DNA of 64,000 nt from Rhynchopus sp. YZ270_cl-10 (GCA_964035575.1 OZ037910.1:806001-870000), one strand, 5' to 3'; shown: positions 23,567 to 34,873, counted from the first letter of the stretch. A program made the numbers and translations. Notes: a model not told the origin generated them from the sequence alone.

Positions 23567-23995
23567 TTCGGTGGTGATCGATGGTGATCGGTGGTGATCG
23601 GTGGTGATCGGTGGTGATCGACGGTGATCGGTAGTGATCGATGGTGATCGGTGGGTGGTCGGTGGTGATCGGTGGTGATCGGTGGTGATCGGTGGTGATC
23701 GGTGGTGATCGGTGGTGATCGGTGGTGATCGATGGTGATCGGTGGTGATCGGTGGTGATCGGTGGTGATCGACGGTGATCGGTGGTGATCGACGGTGATC
23801 GGTAGTGATCGATGGTGATCGGTGGGTGGTCGGTGGTGATCGATGGTGATCGACGGTGATCGGTACTGATCGGTGGTGATCGGTGCGTAAATCGATGTGG
23901 TCGGTGCAATCGGTGGGTGAGCGGTGGTGGTCGGTGGTGATCGGTGCTGATCGGTGGTGATCGATCGCGATCGGTGGTGATCCGTTTAAATCGGT
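23567..23995. repeat. decamer satellite, right block
   Basis: About 42 copies of the same GTGGTGATCG unit with the same variant types as the left block, in direct orientation to it. Confidence 0.96.
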
Positions 23996-24218
23996 GGTAA
24001 AAAGTGACAAAATGGGCAAACCAGCCCGACGTCAATCAGCCTATATTGGTAAAAAAAAAAAAACGGTTCATTTTTCTTTATTTTCAAAGCTAAAGATCCA
24101 AATTTTTCTGGTACAATGCATTTCAAAGCAGATAGTATTATTGTGAAAAATACCCCTTATGGCAGCTATGCTAAAAAGGCGCCAAAAAAAGAAAAAAAGA
24201 GCAGTGGAGCACACTCTA

Positions 24219-24436
24219 AGCATACAGTGCGGACGAGTCGTCTACTCGCCTAAACTCGTTTTTTTTGGGTCTCAGCCCGAAAACTCGTCTTTTCACTCGT
24301 CTCACTTGTCTGTACTCGTCTCTTCGGCAAGTGCCTACAAAACGTACTCGTCTGTACTCGTCTGACGAGTACAGACGAGTATTGGAGACGAGTATCGCCA
24401 CTCGTCTCACTCGGCACGACTCGTCCGCACTGTATG
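24219..24436. mobile_element. fold-back element inserted into a D2 element
   Basis: The ends CATACAGTGCGGACGAGTCG and its exact complement are 20 bp long. The centre is a second palindrome (ACTCGTCTGTACTCGTC and complement) and the interior is rich in ACGAGT. TCTA flanks both sides; removing the insert and one TCTA restores the D2 sequence seen intact at 51447 and 59543. Confidence 0.88.
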
Positions 24437-24721
24437 TCTAGGGTGACTACACTAATACCAAAATTTCAAAAAAAAGAGATTTTATGAAACTCAACCTAGA
24501 CGAGACCTGATTCGTTCAATTCAAGTTAACGTCAAAAGCCATCACTCACCCTGAATTTTTTAAAAAGAAGAAATTGAGGAAAGGAGGGCGGGGTTCATCT
24601 TATAAACTTTTTTCTGGTAAATATTTCACCCCCCCTTTTTTTTTCAATGTCATATGCTTGCACTTTCCAGTTCTCTTTTTCTCCTATTTTGTTTTGTTTC
24701 AATCGGCGGGGTCTTTTTTTA

Positions 24722-24790
24722 ATGTTCTCGCTTTCTTTTCGTTTCGTTAAGAAAAGAAAGTATATGAAATAATTTTATGTTCTCTCAATT
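24722..24790 (+). repeat. F element (intact)
   Basis: A perfect 10-bp stem, CTTTCTTTTC with GAAAAGAAAG, is followed by TATATGAAATAATTTTATG. This is the uninterrupted version of the copies at 42863 and 49865. Confidence 0.75.
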
Positions 24791-24948
24791 TGTAATGTCC
24801 TTTGTGATGCCTTGCATGGTGTGGCTGAATGGGGGGGGACGCAAACAGTGCGCAAAAAGTGCGAATCACCCCCCTTCGGCCACATTATTGCATTTTTTTT
24901 CAATGACTCCCGTTCATCTGGCTGATGAGTGGAAGCGGGAGTAGTCAC

Positions 24949-25078
24949 ATATCAGATGTAAACCACGAAATTGATTGTAGGACTGCATGGTTGGGGAGGT
25001 CCACCCCCGGTACAGCCGGTCATACCAAAGGTACACTGTTCATGAGAGGGGCTTTGTATTTCAAGTCAACTTTTTTCT
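24949..25078 (+). repeat. C element, full length
   Basis: It has all parts: ATCAGATGTAAACCAC, GTAGGACTGCATGGTTGGGG, GTCCACCCCCGGTAC, GGTCATACC-AAAGGTACACT, GAGAGGGGC and TTTGTATTTCAAGTCAAC before a T-run. Confidence 0.85.
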
Positions 25079-26002
25079 TTTGGTGACTAAGCACAATACA
25101 CTTAGCTTCATCGCACAAAACTTTCCCCCTCACGATAGCAATTTGTGGGGGGGTAAAAAATGTGCACACATGCGAGGCGGGTTTCATTGTGCTTTCATTT
25201 TGCTGCAATTTCGTTGCATTTTTTTTTTTTTAAATGTATTGCATGCAGGGATTTATATACGATTTTTTTCCTTACCAAAAGTGCAAAAAAAGTGAGGTTG
25301 TTATTCCTGAGGGGGCTGCAGGCACGGAGGGGCTTTTTTGAAGAAATGGACTTCAGATTGAAGTATCATCATTGTACTAGCCCAGGGGGCTTCACTGGCT
25401 AGGGCTCCAGCAGGTCCCACATGCACTATGCCTGACTCCAGCACGCAAGGTAGCATTCACAGCACCTTTCACCCCTTCAGGAGGAGTGCACAAAAAGGGC
25501 ACCAGGATGCAATTTTTCACCCATATCAGGACTCATGACTCAATTTTTTTTTGCGAAGCAAAAAAAATAATATAATATGGCGCCGCAGGGGAAAAAAAAT
25601 TGGGGTACGGTGTAAAAATCTAGCCTTTTACACCACAGAGTCACACAACGAACCCTTTTTTGCGGAGCAAAAAAGGAAAAATGGCGCCGCAGGCAAAAAA
25701 AATTTGGGTACAGCCTGTATGGTACGGGATTTCATGGTGCGGTCAGCAACCCAGTTCCCCAAAAAATGCAAAAAACTTTTTTTCCAAATCTGCAAAAGTT
25801 TTTTTTTTTTTTTCAAAACTGAGGTTCAGCCTCAGTTCTACTATGGTATATATATCTCTGATTGCATGAGCTCAACCGCGCTCATGCAGGATACACCAAG
25901 TGACATACGATTGAGCTGTGTTTTAGCACGTTTCAACTACTCTTTTCTCGTGTGTGTTTTTCCCCCTTCCTTTCTCCGGGTACATTTATTGTACCCTATT
26001 AT

Positions 26003-26170
26003 CATACTGTATGCATACGGGCCGACTCAGCCTGAGTTTTGGCTGAGCCCAGGCTGAGTTATATGTACCGGACTGAGTCCAGGCTGAGTGAGTCAGTCCA
26101 GACTCAGTCTGGAGTATTTATTTCTTCGGGAGTATTTTTCTGCCCGACTCGAGCTTGTATGCATAGTATG
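26003..26170. mobile_element. inverted-repeat element inserted into an F element
   Basis: The left end CATACTGTATGCATAC and the complement of the right end CATACTATGCATAC match apart from a 2-bp gap. The 6-bp direct repeat TATTAT flanks it (25997-26002 and 26171-26176). The flanks join to give an F element like the one at 61960. The interior has CTGAGTC-type repeats. Confidence 0.85.
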
Positions 26171-26684
26171 TATTATACCTTCTGTTCAGTAGAATATAAA
26201 GTACATGGAATGCTTCCTTTTTTTTTCATGCATCACCACAATGCATGGTTATTTGCTCGATAGGTATTTGGTTCTGGGGAGGGGGACATTTCAACAAAAA
26301 AAAACAAAGAGTTCATTCAACAAAATGTTCTGATCCAGCTTCTCTGTCCTATTGAGACGACAATGAAGGGCTGAAGACCTGACTACCGACTGCCGAGAGT
26401 ATGATGTACTCCACTCATCATTATCCTAACCTCTCTCGCTATGTCCATCTTTTGTCAAAATGTCGATTTTTCTCTCTTTTATGTTTAATTTCGTACACCC
26501 CTTAGCATGCGACTGAGATGTTTTAGCACGTTTCAACTATTTTAAAATGCGGTTATGTTATTTGTGCAAAATTTGTTCAAAATAAGTTTCCCTTTTTTTT
26601 TCTCTCGCGATTGTCTTGGGTAGTTGTTTTTTAAGGTAACACTGCATACACACTCTCATGACGTTCTGTTCTGCGAAATAGGAG

Positions 26685-26795
26685 GTGCATGATGTAAACT
26701 ATGAAATGAATGTAGACTGTCCACTTCCGGTACAACCCGGTCATTCGCACCAAAGGTACACTGTCACAAGAGGGCTTTGTATTTCAATTCAAACT
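26685..26795 (+). repeat. C element, diverged
   Basis: GATGTAAACTATGAAATG, CCGGTACAACCCGGTCATTC, AAAGGTACACTGTCACAAGAG and TTTGTATTTCAATTCAA keep the order of the family, with the central GC core shortened. Confidence 0.75.
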
Positions 26796-26884
26796 AAGGT
26801 AGTGAGAGCAAAATAAAAATAAAAAAATAGAACGCAGAGCTCTCTCAACCACCTCAACCCCTCCCTCCCCCATTGGGCTTCCAA

Positions 26885-27059
26885 CACGATGGTGAAGTAA
26901 ACGACATGACATGTGATTTACATGTAACTTTTTTTTACATGTAAAACACATGTCATTTTCCATGTAAAATGACATGTGCCACAGGTAACATGACCTGTTG
27001 AGTACATGTCATTTTTTATGTGGTACATGTCATGTCATGTCATTTACTTCACCGTCGTG
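26885..27059. mobile_element. CACGACGGTGAAG-family inverted-repeat element
   Basis: The left end CACGATGGTGAAGTAAACGA and the complement of the right end CACGACGGTGAAGTAAATGA are 90% identical. The interior is built from ACATGTCA and TGACATGT units. It is related to elements at 42237, 58244 and 58663. Confidence 0.8.
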
Positions 27060-27607
27060 AACCTGTCTTATACTCACTGCAGCAGGAGTTGGGTTGTCTT
27101 TCCCCACCCTTCGCTTCCTTTCGAGCGTGAAGTTAGAACAACCAAAGGCTCCAGCTAGCATTGGGTGCCCCTAGCCACCCCAAGGTGGGTGGTTTAGGCG
27201 ATTTTTTTGTCGAAATAACAAAAAAAAAGTAAAAATACAACTTGAATTTTCCCACTGGAACAGGTTGAGGAGAGTGCAGCCCCGTCCTGTCCGGGCATTT
27301 GCCTCCTCCTTGAGACGAAGGTGGCATGGACGGCGTCTCCTCAAGGGGCGCGGGGTTACGGTGTAGCTTCTGCTTGGTCCCTTGCGGGTAGAAGAAGGCT
27401 TATGGTGAGACGGCTCTGTGGGGGGTTGGTTGGTTGGTGGGTTGCCTTTGCTCTGTCCCCGGGGCATCGGGATCAATAATCCCCTCCTTGACTCCTTCAA
27501 ATCCTTGAATCTGAGACATAAAAAAAATACACCAAACTTTGCACGAAAACTTCCCCTCATCCCCTTATTTCACATCATTTTAAATCAATTTTTCACTCCC
27601 TTTTCAG

Positions 27608-30600
27608 GCCGTTTCTTTACACGATACAAAACGGCCGTGCGACGACGAGGCGGGACACTAGAAAGCCCGCCCAGGTGGGGCGGCAACGAGCCCCGCGCAA
27701 TGCTGCACTAGAGACACAGGGGGACACACGCAACACACACGCTGGCAAGGCGGAAGAGGAATGGTCGTGCCCCAACTGCAAGGCATTTGTCCCTTCTAAG
27801 GAGTTTGCAGCCCACTACAATGCCTGCAAAGGCTCCACCCGCAAACGTGCCTCTGTCGAATGGCTCTACCCTGAGGAAGACGACTCCCAAAACGACACCC
27901 CCTCTGAAGACCCCGAACCCAAACCCACCACCATCAACCAAGACGCGCAAGAAAACATCTCCGCCATCACCTCGATGCTGTCGGGAACCGAAGAATGGGA
28001 GGTTCGTGAAAATACTGCAGAAGGGCTGGCGAGGTTGACTGTCAGAGTAAAGGTATGGCAATTTTTTTTTCTTTTCATACACAAAGTGTACGCTGCGGTC
28101 AACGAAAAAAGACATAGTAGTAGAGTAAGGACAGATCAGTTGGTATAATGTTATGTTTAGTTTCTCACATATTAGATGCAACCCAAATGGATGGGGGTGG
28201 GGTGTCCACCCCCGGTACACCCGGTCAACCAAGGTGCACTACGAGAGGGCTTTGTATTTCAACTCTACTTTTTTTTTATTCACAAAATATTTCAAAAAAA
28301 AACAGGAAAGCAGTGAGGAAAGTGCCTGCCATTTTGAAGTGGTGTTTCTGTACGCCGCTGACTGGCCGCCGGCTATTCGTATAGGGTTAACTAGGTCTTC
28401 TTTCAGAATAGTTCCTGGACAGTGGAAGGTGTTGAAGAAGCGATGTGTTGCGCATATTGCTGAGATTGTATCGCAAGGGGACCATGAGAATTTGGCGTGG
28501 AGTTTGTTGGAGGTGTTGAGAGAGGATTTTTTGGAGTTGCTTCAATCATTTCGAAAGGACCTTCGGGCGCAGCCGAGCGATGGAGAGGACGCTGAGGACG
28601 ATGAGGATTCTTTTCAGTACACCACACCCGACGTCTCCACTAGCACCCTCTCTCTCCACCCCCACCTTACCCCACGACAACGTGCCGCATCGCTCAACCC
28701 TTCCCCAGAAGTCTCCATACCAATCCAACCAACCCACAACACACTTCTCGCCTCTCCTAAGGCTGAGGATAAGTTGCGCTCTGATAACGACACTGCGATG
28801 AAAACTGCGTTATACAATTTACGAACAAAACGGTCCGAAAACACTTCACCTCCTCCACAAACTAAGATAGAAGCCAAACGGTGTGAATCAGATACGTTAT
28901 CCTCCCCGTTGACGCCATCGAAAAAGAATAAGGCTATTTTTCAGAAGGATTTGGATCAATCGAGCCAAGAAGAGCATTTGTCCTCCCCGGTTTCGAGATC
29001 AGGGAGTTCTCCAGCGAAGAGAGGATCCATAGAACATGACGCTATTTCTACGAATGCTACTACAGAAACGGAGTCATCATCATCAGAGGAGGAGGAAGAG
29101 GAGGAGGATGATGAGGAAGAAGACGATACGACGCAGGCTGATTCGGCAAGCACTTCATCGTCAGATTCTTCTGATGCGGAAGACTCTGATACGGAGGATT
29201 CTTCTTCATCTTCGGGGCTCTTCGCGCGCCTCACAAACCGTAAACCTGCAGAAAAAACCAAAAAAAAAACCAAAGCGAAGCCTACCCAATGCCTTCTCGC
29301 CCAACCCCTATCTTCCGAAGACGAAATCCAAAGCCCACCTCGAAAACCTAGGGTAACCACCTTAACTCCGACCGATAAAAGACAGCAAATCGCCTTAAGA
29401 CTTCTCCTCGATATGTCTGAAGTTGATAGTATGGTGAAGGACAGCGTGGTCGGGGTGCTCGAAAGCTATGACGTGCTGAACCCCAGCGTTTTTATCGATG
29501 AGAACAGTACCTGCAGTGCGGACACATCGTTTAAAAGCAATCTCAAAAAATTGATTGTTTCGGACACTGCGCATCATGGGAGAACCAATCAACAGTCTTC
29601 ACGGTTTGGGAGGTCTTGGTACAGAGAGCAGTTGGTTACGATCAAAACGCTTGGCCAAGGTGGTCAAGGCAGGGTGGAGCAGGTCCAGAATAAGCTTGAT
29701 GGAATGTACTACGCTGTAAAGCGGGTGGAGCTCCCGCAGTTCGCGGTGCCCCCTGAAGGGGAGACCGGGGCCCCGTCTGGAGGGGTGAAAAAAAAGCAAA
29801 AACGGTTCGAGCGATACCGGTACGTCATTGCAGAAATTCGCACTCTCGCGAGGTTGGGGCATCCGTATATTGTACGGTATTTTGTGGCGTGGTTTGAAGA
29901 AGAAAAAATTTTGAAAGGAAAAAACCGGGATGTTTCTAATAAGGTAGTGGTTACCTCTTATGACTGCGGTGAAGACGATTCTGACGAACACAGCCAACAC
30001 GACGACGATTATGTCACCAAAACGGTGTGTTTCATTCAGATGGAGTACTGCTATCAGGATACTCTACGCCAGGTTATTGACCGAGGGGTTTTCGTTGCGA
30101 ATGCGAAGGGAGCGGAATGTGGTTACAAAATTCTTTGGCAACTTCTACAATGTGTCTCCTACATCCACGAACAAGATGTCATCCACCGAGACCTCAAACC
30201 CGAAAACATTTTCTTCGATTTGGTCGCACCTACTGGAGGCGAATACTATGCTGGGGATATTAAGGTAGGCGACTTTGGTCTTGCAACCGATCAATCCTCA
30301 ACCTCTCCGGATCCAAACACCGATACCGAAACCAAATACGATGTTCACCACTCCTCCGGAATCGGTACCCCTCTTTATTGCGCCCCAGAGCAGGAAAAGG
30401 GTGGGCAATATACGAACAGTGTAGATACCTATTCGGTGGGGATCATCGCGTATGAGATGTTTAGTGGGTTTACGACCTCATCAGAGCGGATTCGGAGCAT
30501 TTTGGACATCAGAAGGACCGGGAAGATTCCGGATAATTGGGTGGGCACCTCAATCAATAAGAACCTTGCGTTAATTGTAGAAAACCTTGTGAAAATCAAC

Positions 30601-33278
30601 CCTGAAGAGCGTATGACCGCCGCAGATGTGCTAGAGACAGAATGGCTACCAAGGCCTCATAGGCATAAAGATATGTTATCTGCAGTGCAGCTCTTTGTAG
30701 ACGAAAAGCAGAAAATGTCGAAACTTCTCCACGAACGCTACCTAAACGACCCGAACACCCTGAACTCATGCGATTGGCTGTATCAAGACCCGCATCTCAA
30801 AGGGCGTGTACGAAGCAAACATCAAAGAGATTTCCGGGACTCTCTTTTATCAGGGGCAGAGTATAAGACGTACGCAAAAGATGTCTTTTCTGAGAATTTC
30901 AAACGGATGGGGGTAACCGAAGTGGACGTCCCTGCGATGCTTCCAAGCAATACCATTATAAAAAACCAGCCAGGAATGACCTGTTTGGATGAAGCAGGGA
31001 ATCTCTTTATGATTCCAAAAAACCCTTCGGTGTGTTTTGCACGGTATCTATCACGCCCGCAGACGACCCAGATTCCACTTCCCTTGAGGAGGTATGGGGT
31101 GCACAAAGTGCCCATTTCTGTTACAGAAAACGTTGAAGTGGTTTCCTTCGATGTGGTCACCGCATCGCCTTCAACCAATGAAGCTGTGGACGCAGAGATG
31201 ATCTTCACATTAACCTCGGTGTTGGGACAGTTTACACCACCCCCTTCTTGTCATTGGTTGATTTCCGTGAATCATACTGATTTGCTGTCTGTTGTGCAGA
31301 CTGTGTGCCAGGAGGACCAAAAGGGGGACTGTGCACCGTATGGAATAGATGAGATTATGGCGGAGTTTAAGCTGCATCACAATAGAGTGGCAGAGTTTGG
31401 TGAGTCGTTGGGGTTGGCGGGGCTGGCGGCGCGAATTGTGGAGTTGCTTTCGGTGAAGAAGAAGCTTGGTGTTGGTGGGCGTTCAAGCGAAGCGACGTCC
31501 TCCGTGTTTCTCCAAACCGCAGGTCGTTTAGGTGTCAAATCTGCCCTGCAACGACTCATGGAGAAATCAAACAAACCCGCCAAAAATTCGAATCGTTCAG
31601 CGTCGCACAAAGGCCTCCTCGCAAACCTCGAAAGCGGGATGCAACGTATCGCGGAAGATGCTGCGGTGTCTGCACTCCACCAACTCCATCGTCTAGAAGT
31701 TGCTCTAATGGTATGCACCCTTTTTTTTTTCCAACAATTCTTCAAAAAAAAGTTGATTTGAAATACAAACTCACAAGAGGGCTTTGTATTTCAACCTTTT
31801 TTTTGAATTGTTAGAATAGTGTTAGAGTAATTTAATCAAAAAAAATACAAAAACAGGACCTAGACTGCATGAAAAACCAGATCACCATTGAATTTGACAT
31901 GACATACTGCAAAGACCATACCATCTACTCTGGTCTCCTATGGGGGGTGACCCTTGTTGGGCAGGAGACCCCCAGGCGGAGGGAGCTGTCGCTGTTCGGC
32001 TGCGGCGGGCGGTATACCAGGCTGCTGCAGGAGTTGCGTGCACATTACGAACGGATCTCTCTCATTGACAAGGAGGAGATGGCGAAATACGACCATATCT
32101 TTCAGTTGCCACATACCACCACGGTGTCAGGCGGGTCTTTATCGATCACTTCGTTGTCAGCTGCATGCTCTCAGGTGGCTCACGTAAAGAGAAAGTGCTG
32201 CCCAGTAGACGAAGGCTCTGTGTTCGTCTGCATGGACCCTGCGATGTACGACTGCGTGCTCCTGTTATGTATAGCAACAGAGCTCCGTGAATCCGGTCTC
32301 TGTGCGGATTATCAGCTGGACCCTGCTGCATCAGTCTCAGCTGCGCAAGAAATCTGCCGTCAAAACGGAGTGACCTGGGTACTAATCCCTACCGGGAAGA
32401 ACATTGCAACTGCAACAAAAACGGGCAGCAAAGTGAAGTTTAAACTACGCAATTTGACTGCAGGGGTGCTCAGGAAGGACAAAAAGGGGAAGGAAAACGA
32501 GAAGGAATTGATGTTTGAAGCGCCTATCAGCGGTGTCGCACGGCAGGTGACAAATTATCTTAAGGAACGGAAACTGAGCGACCCGGCCGCAGGCGGCAAC
32601 CAAGGTGCGGTGAACGGCAGTGTCGGGCTTGCTAGCGTGGCGCTTGACAAGGGGGAGTCGAAGGACCTGGCAATGAAGTTCTACACTGCAGAAGGGAAGA
32701 CACACCAAGACCCCACGCAGATGAGCTCGCTTGTTGACACAACGTTCAGAAGCTTCCCCCCATCGAAGATATGCATTTCAACACCGCTGACGATTCCCCA
32801 GGTCCGTGAGGTAGTCTCACTCATCCAGACCACGACAGTATGTCCCGCTTCCATTTTTTTTTGTTATCAGATGTAAACCACAAAATGGATGTAACTGGGT
32901 GTCCACCCCACCCAGACATACCAAAAAGGTACACTCTTCACAGAGAGAGAGAACTGTATATGAATCTAATCTTTATCATTCCGTGCGGCCACATTGTATG
33001 CTAAGCACCCTTTGTTTATCTCTCATTATGTACAGCATATTCTGTTAGGAGACTCCCGCCAGAGGCAGCTCGCAACACAGCTTAGTGGCCGTGCTGCCAA
33101 GGAGCCGATGATTTTGGTGCACTCAGAACCGGATATGCAGTTTGAGGTCTTCGTCTGTTCGAATCTTAAGGTGGGCCCGTGGGAGTCTTCACATCAACGT
33201 GAAGGCCGCATAGAGAAAGGCGGCAAACGCAAAGAAAAGCGTGAAGGCAAAAACCGCAAAGTTTTGCAATACCTTTAA
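27608..33278 (+). CDS. GCN2: GCN2-type eIF2-alpha kinase (RWD + kinase + HisRS-like)
   Basis: Exons are (27608?)-28052, 28306-31710, 31857-32837 and 33036-33278. GCN2 senses uncharged tRNA and phosphorylates eIF2-alpha to slow translation during amino-acid starvation. An RWD-like domain spans exons 1-2 (EEWEVREN to DFLELLQSF), then an acidic Ser/Glu linker. The kinase domain has LGQGGQGRV, YAVKRVEL, HRDLKPENIFF, VGDFGLAT and GTPLYCAPEQ, plus an acidic insert typical of eIF2-alpha kinases. A degenerate histidyl-tRNA-synthetase-like region follows (LLWGVTLVGQETPRRRELSL) with a basic Lys/Arg-rich end. The first exon is unresolved: the frame is open back to a possible acceptor at 27607 and encodes a C2HC finger (CPNCKAFVPSKEFAAHYNAC), but no in-frame ATG occurs before 27976. 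All three introns begin GTATG and contain C-element sequence. Confidence 0.92.
28166..28278 (+). repeat. C element inside GCN2 intron 1
   Basis: ATTAGATGCAACCC, GGGGTGTCCACCCCCGGTAC, CCGGTCAACC-AAGGTGCACT, ACGAGAGGGCTTTGTATTTC and a T-run. It occupies most of the 3' half of the 253-nt intron. Confidence 0.85.
31711..31856 (+). other. GCN2 intron 2, a near-complete fold-back
   Basis: TTGAAATACAAA pairs perfectly with TTTGTATTTCAA. Outside it TTCAAAAAAAAG pairs with CTTTTTTTTGAA, and AACAATTC pairs with GAATTGTT. The arms are recognisable as a D3 tail and a C 3' part. The hairpin would bring both splice sites close together. Confidence 0.8.
32868..32945 (+). repeat. C element inside GCN2 intron 3, truncated
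   Basis: ATCAGATGTAAACCACAAAA, GGGTGTCCACCCCACCC, CATACC-AAAAAGGTACACTC, then a diverged 3' part. Confidence 0.75.
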
Positions 33279-33484
33279 GAGAGGAAGTGACGGGGGGGTG
33301 AGGGCGGGGGAGATGAAAGAGGGAGAAGTGGAACCAAAAAAAAAACAAAACAATTTTATGCAATAGGGCGAGTATTTTTTTTTTTTTTTGTAGAAGTATT
33401 TTAAAAAAAAAATCGTGTGTCATATTCTGGGATGGGGGAAGGGGGGGAGGGAATGGGTCTCAATGTTCATTTTTTATTGTTTTA

Positions 33485-33545
33485 GTGCTTGTCCGCCAAT
33501 CCACGGTGAAGCGTTTGCACTTTCAACTTCTCTTTTTTTTTACTG
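33485..33545 (+). repeat. B1 short dispersed element
   Basis: AGTGCTTGTCCGCCAATCCA, CGGTGAAGCGTTTGCAC, TTTCAACTTCTC and a T-run. Confidence 0.75.
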
Positions 33546-33599
33546 GGGGGGTGCGATTAAAGTATACGTATACTTTATTCGGCAGGAATTAATGTTTAA

Positions 33600-33642
33600 A
33601 GGTTACTAAGCACAGAGAGGCTTAGGTTCATCTTATAGACCA
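33600..33642 (+). repeat. B2 hairpin element
   Basis: CTAAGC, loop ACAGAGAG, GCTTAG, then GTTCATCTTATAGACC and a T-run. Confidence 0.75.
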
Positions 33643-34610
33643 TTTTTTTTTTTTTGAACGAGAGTGCTTTTTTATCGTATAAAACCCTCTGTGAACCATT
33701 GTGTGTATCCGACCTGCCCAAACGGATGCACTTTTGAATACAAGAAATGTCTCCCAGGATGCTTGACAGCGCCGAGAAGGCTCACAGCCATGAGGCGTGA
33801 GGCTTCTTATGGCGCGCATGCTTCCCCAGAGAGTGTGGTGTGTCTAAAGGATCTAAGGACCAAAAATACCATTAGAGGACTCTCGTTTGCCGCTTCTGCC
33901 ACACACACATCGTCTGTTTCTTTTTTTTTAAACCTTTTCTCGGTCTCTTACGTTACGGGAAAGTCATTAGCTTTCCTTTTTACATCGTAGGCCGCAGGGT
34001 ACTTTGTGTTTTCATCCGGATGGCTGGCATCGTACAGTGGGTCAGTTGGAGGTGTCAAACTCAACAGGGTTCTTTCCCCGCCTGACAGTTTCAAGTCCGT
34101 TCCCTTGACTGCTGTTTTCGCCAGATAGTAGGTAGGGACAGAAGGAATCTCATTGGTCCATTCATGCGCCGTCTTTAATTAGAAGACGAGGCATTTGGCT
34201 ACCTTTAGAGAGTGTGCCTGCATCAATAACTACAGTTTTCCCTTTTTCCTGGTGTTGCAAACACTTTTTAACTCCACCTTTGTACCCTGCATGGTCTACA
34301 GAAGGTGTGGAAAATCTCGTTACCATATTTCTGGTTGTCGGTACAATAATTAGAGTCTAATTAGACTCTAATGAGACTGGCAACTAGTGATCTAGTTAGT
34401 GATACATATCCTTTAAAAAAGTGATTGCGCTATTCAATCGGAGGCGCTCTTCAGGTGAGCAAGGTTTTTAGGATCTAACATTTTGTTCAAACTTCTCTTT
34501 TTTTTTTTTTTTTGGTGATTTTCTTCTTTTGCGGTTCTCAGGAATCCCCCCCCTTTTTGTTTTGTTTCTTCACTTCTCCAAAACCTGTCGCCTCTTTTTT
34601 TTCTTTTCCA

Positions 34611-34670
34611 GTGCCTTGCGTCCGCCAATGAACAGGTGTTTGCGCTTTCATTCCTTCATTCTCTTTTATG
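34611..34670 (+). repeat. B1 short dispersed element
   Basis: CAGTGCCTTGCGTCCGCCAA, TGAACAGGTGTTTGCGC, TTTCATTCCTTCATTCTC and a T-run. Confidence 0.7.
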
Positions 34671-34873
34671 GCCTTTCGAGTCAAACCACAACGCAAAAAA
34701 TAGACACATTTTTTTTCCCTTGAATTTTTCCATTTTTTTTTTTTTCTAAATCACCCCCAGTCTAGGTATCTACGGTTGTCCGATTGGACAGTGCTCCGTG
34801 ATGCTACTCAATCCTCCTCCCCCACCACCCCCTCCCTATCCAGGCATCCCACAACAAATGGAATGTCTATAAG

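Larger units (their letters stand above)
21570..24041. mobile_element. 2.5-kb inverted-repeat-bounded element carrying satellite blocks
   Basis: The left end GGCTGATTGACGCCGGGCT and the complement of the right end GGCTGATTGACGTCGGGCT differ at one base and are each flanked by TA (21568-21569 and 24042-24043). Inside are a decamer satellite, unique DNA, a 9-mer satellite, a 5-mer satellite, more unique DNA and a second decamer satellite. No plausible gene is visible; the long open frames inside come from the satellites. It is probably a non-autonomous DNA transposon with TA target duplication, swollen by satellite growth. Confidence 0.65.
24042..27607. other. repeat-rich spacer upstream of GCN2
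   Basis: No gene is seen. It holds a D2 element split by an insertion (24202-24472), an F element (24722-24790), C elements (24949 and 26685), an F element split by an insertion (25975-26222), two I-type pieces (TTTTAGCACGTTTCAACTA near 25920 and 26520) and an inverted-repeat element (26885-27059). The last 500 bases are G/C-richer unique DNA. Confidence 0.7.
33279..34873. other. spacer between GCN2 and the SH3-repeat gene
   Basis: It holds B1 (33485-33545), B2 (33600-33642) and a second B1 (34611-34670). Between 33665 and 34440 the sequence is of higher complexity than the usual spacer and contains a short Cys-rich open frame (33664-33990), but nothing I can call a gene. A 24-bp palindrome lies at about 34349-34372. 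Confidence 0.6.

Noticed and set aside
21594-23995. Possible CRISPR array
   Set aside because: The repeats are contiguous tandem units of 5, 9 or 10 bp with no spacers, and the genome is eukaryotic.
21478-24035. Long His/Pro/Ser-rich frames over the decamer arrays
   Set aside because: They are satellite translations (repeating DHHRSPPITT-type units), with no start context or domain.
29036-29360. Lys/Arg-rich + frame and Ser-rich - frame inside GCN2
   Set aside because: They are shadows of the acidic Ser/Glu linker of the kinase in other frames.
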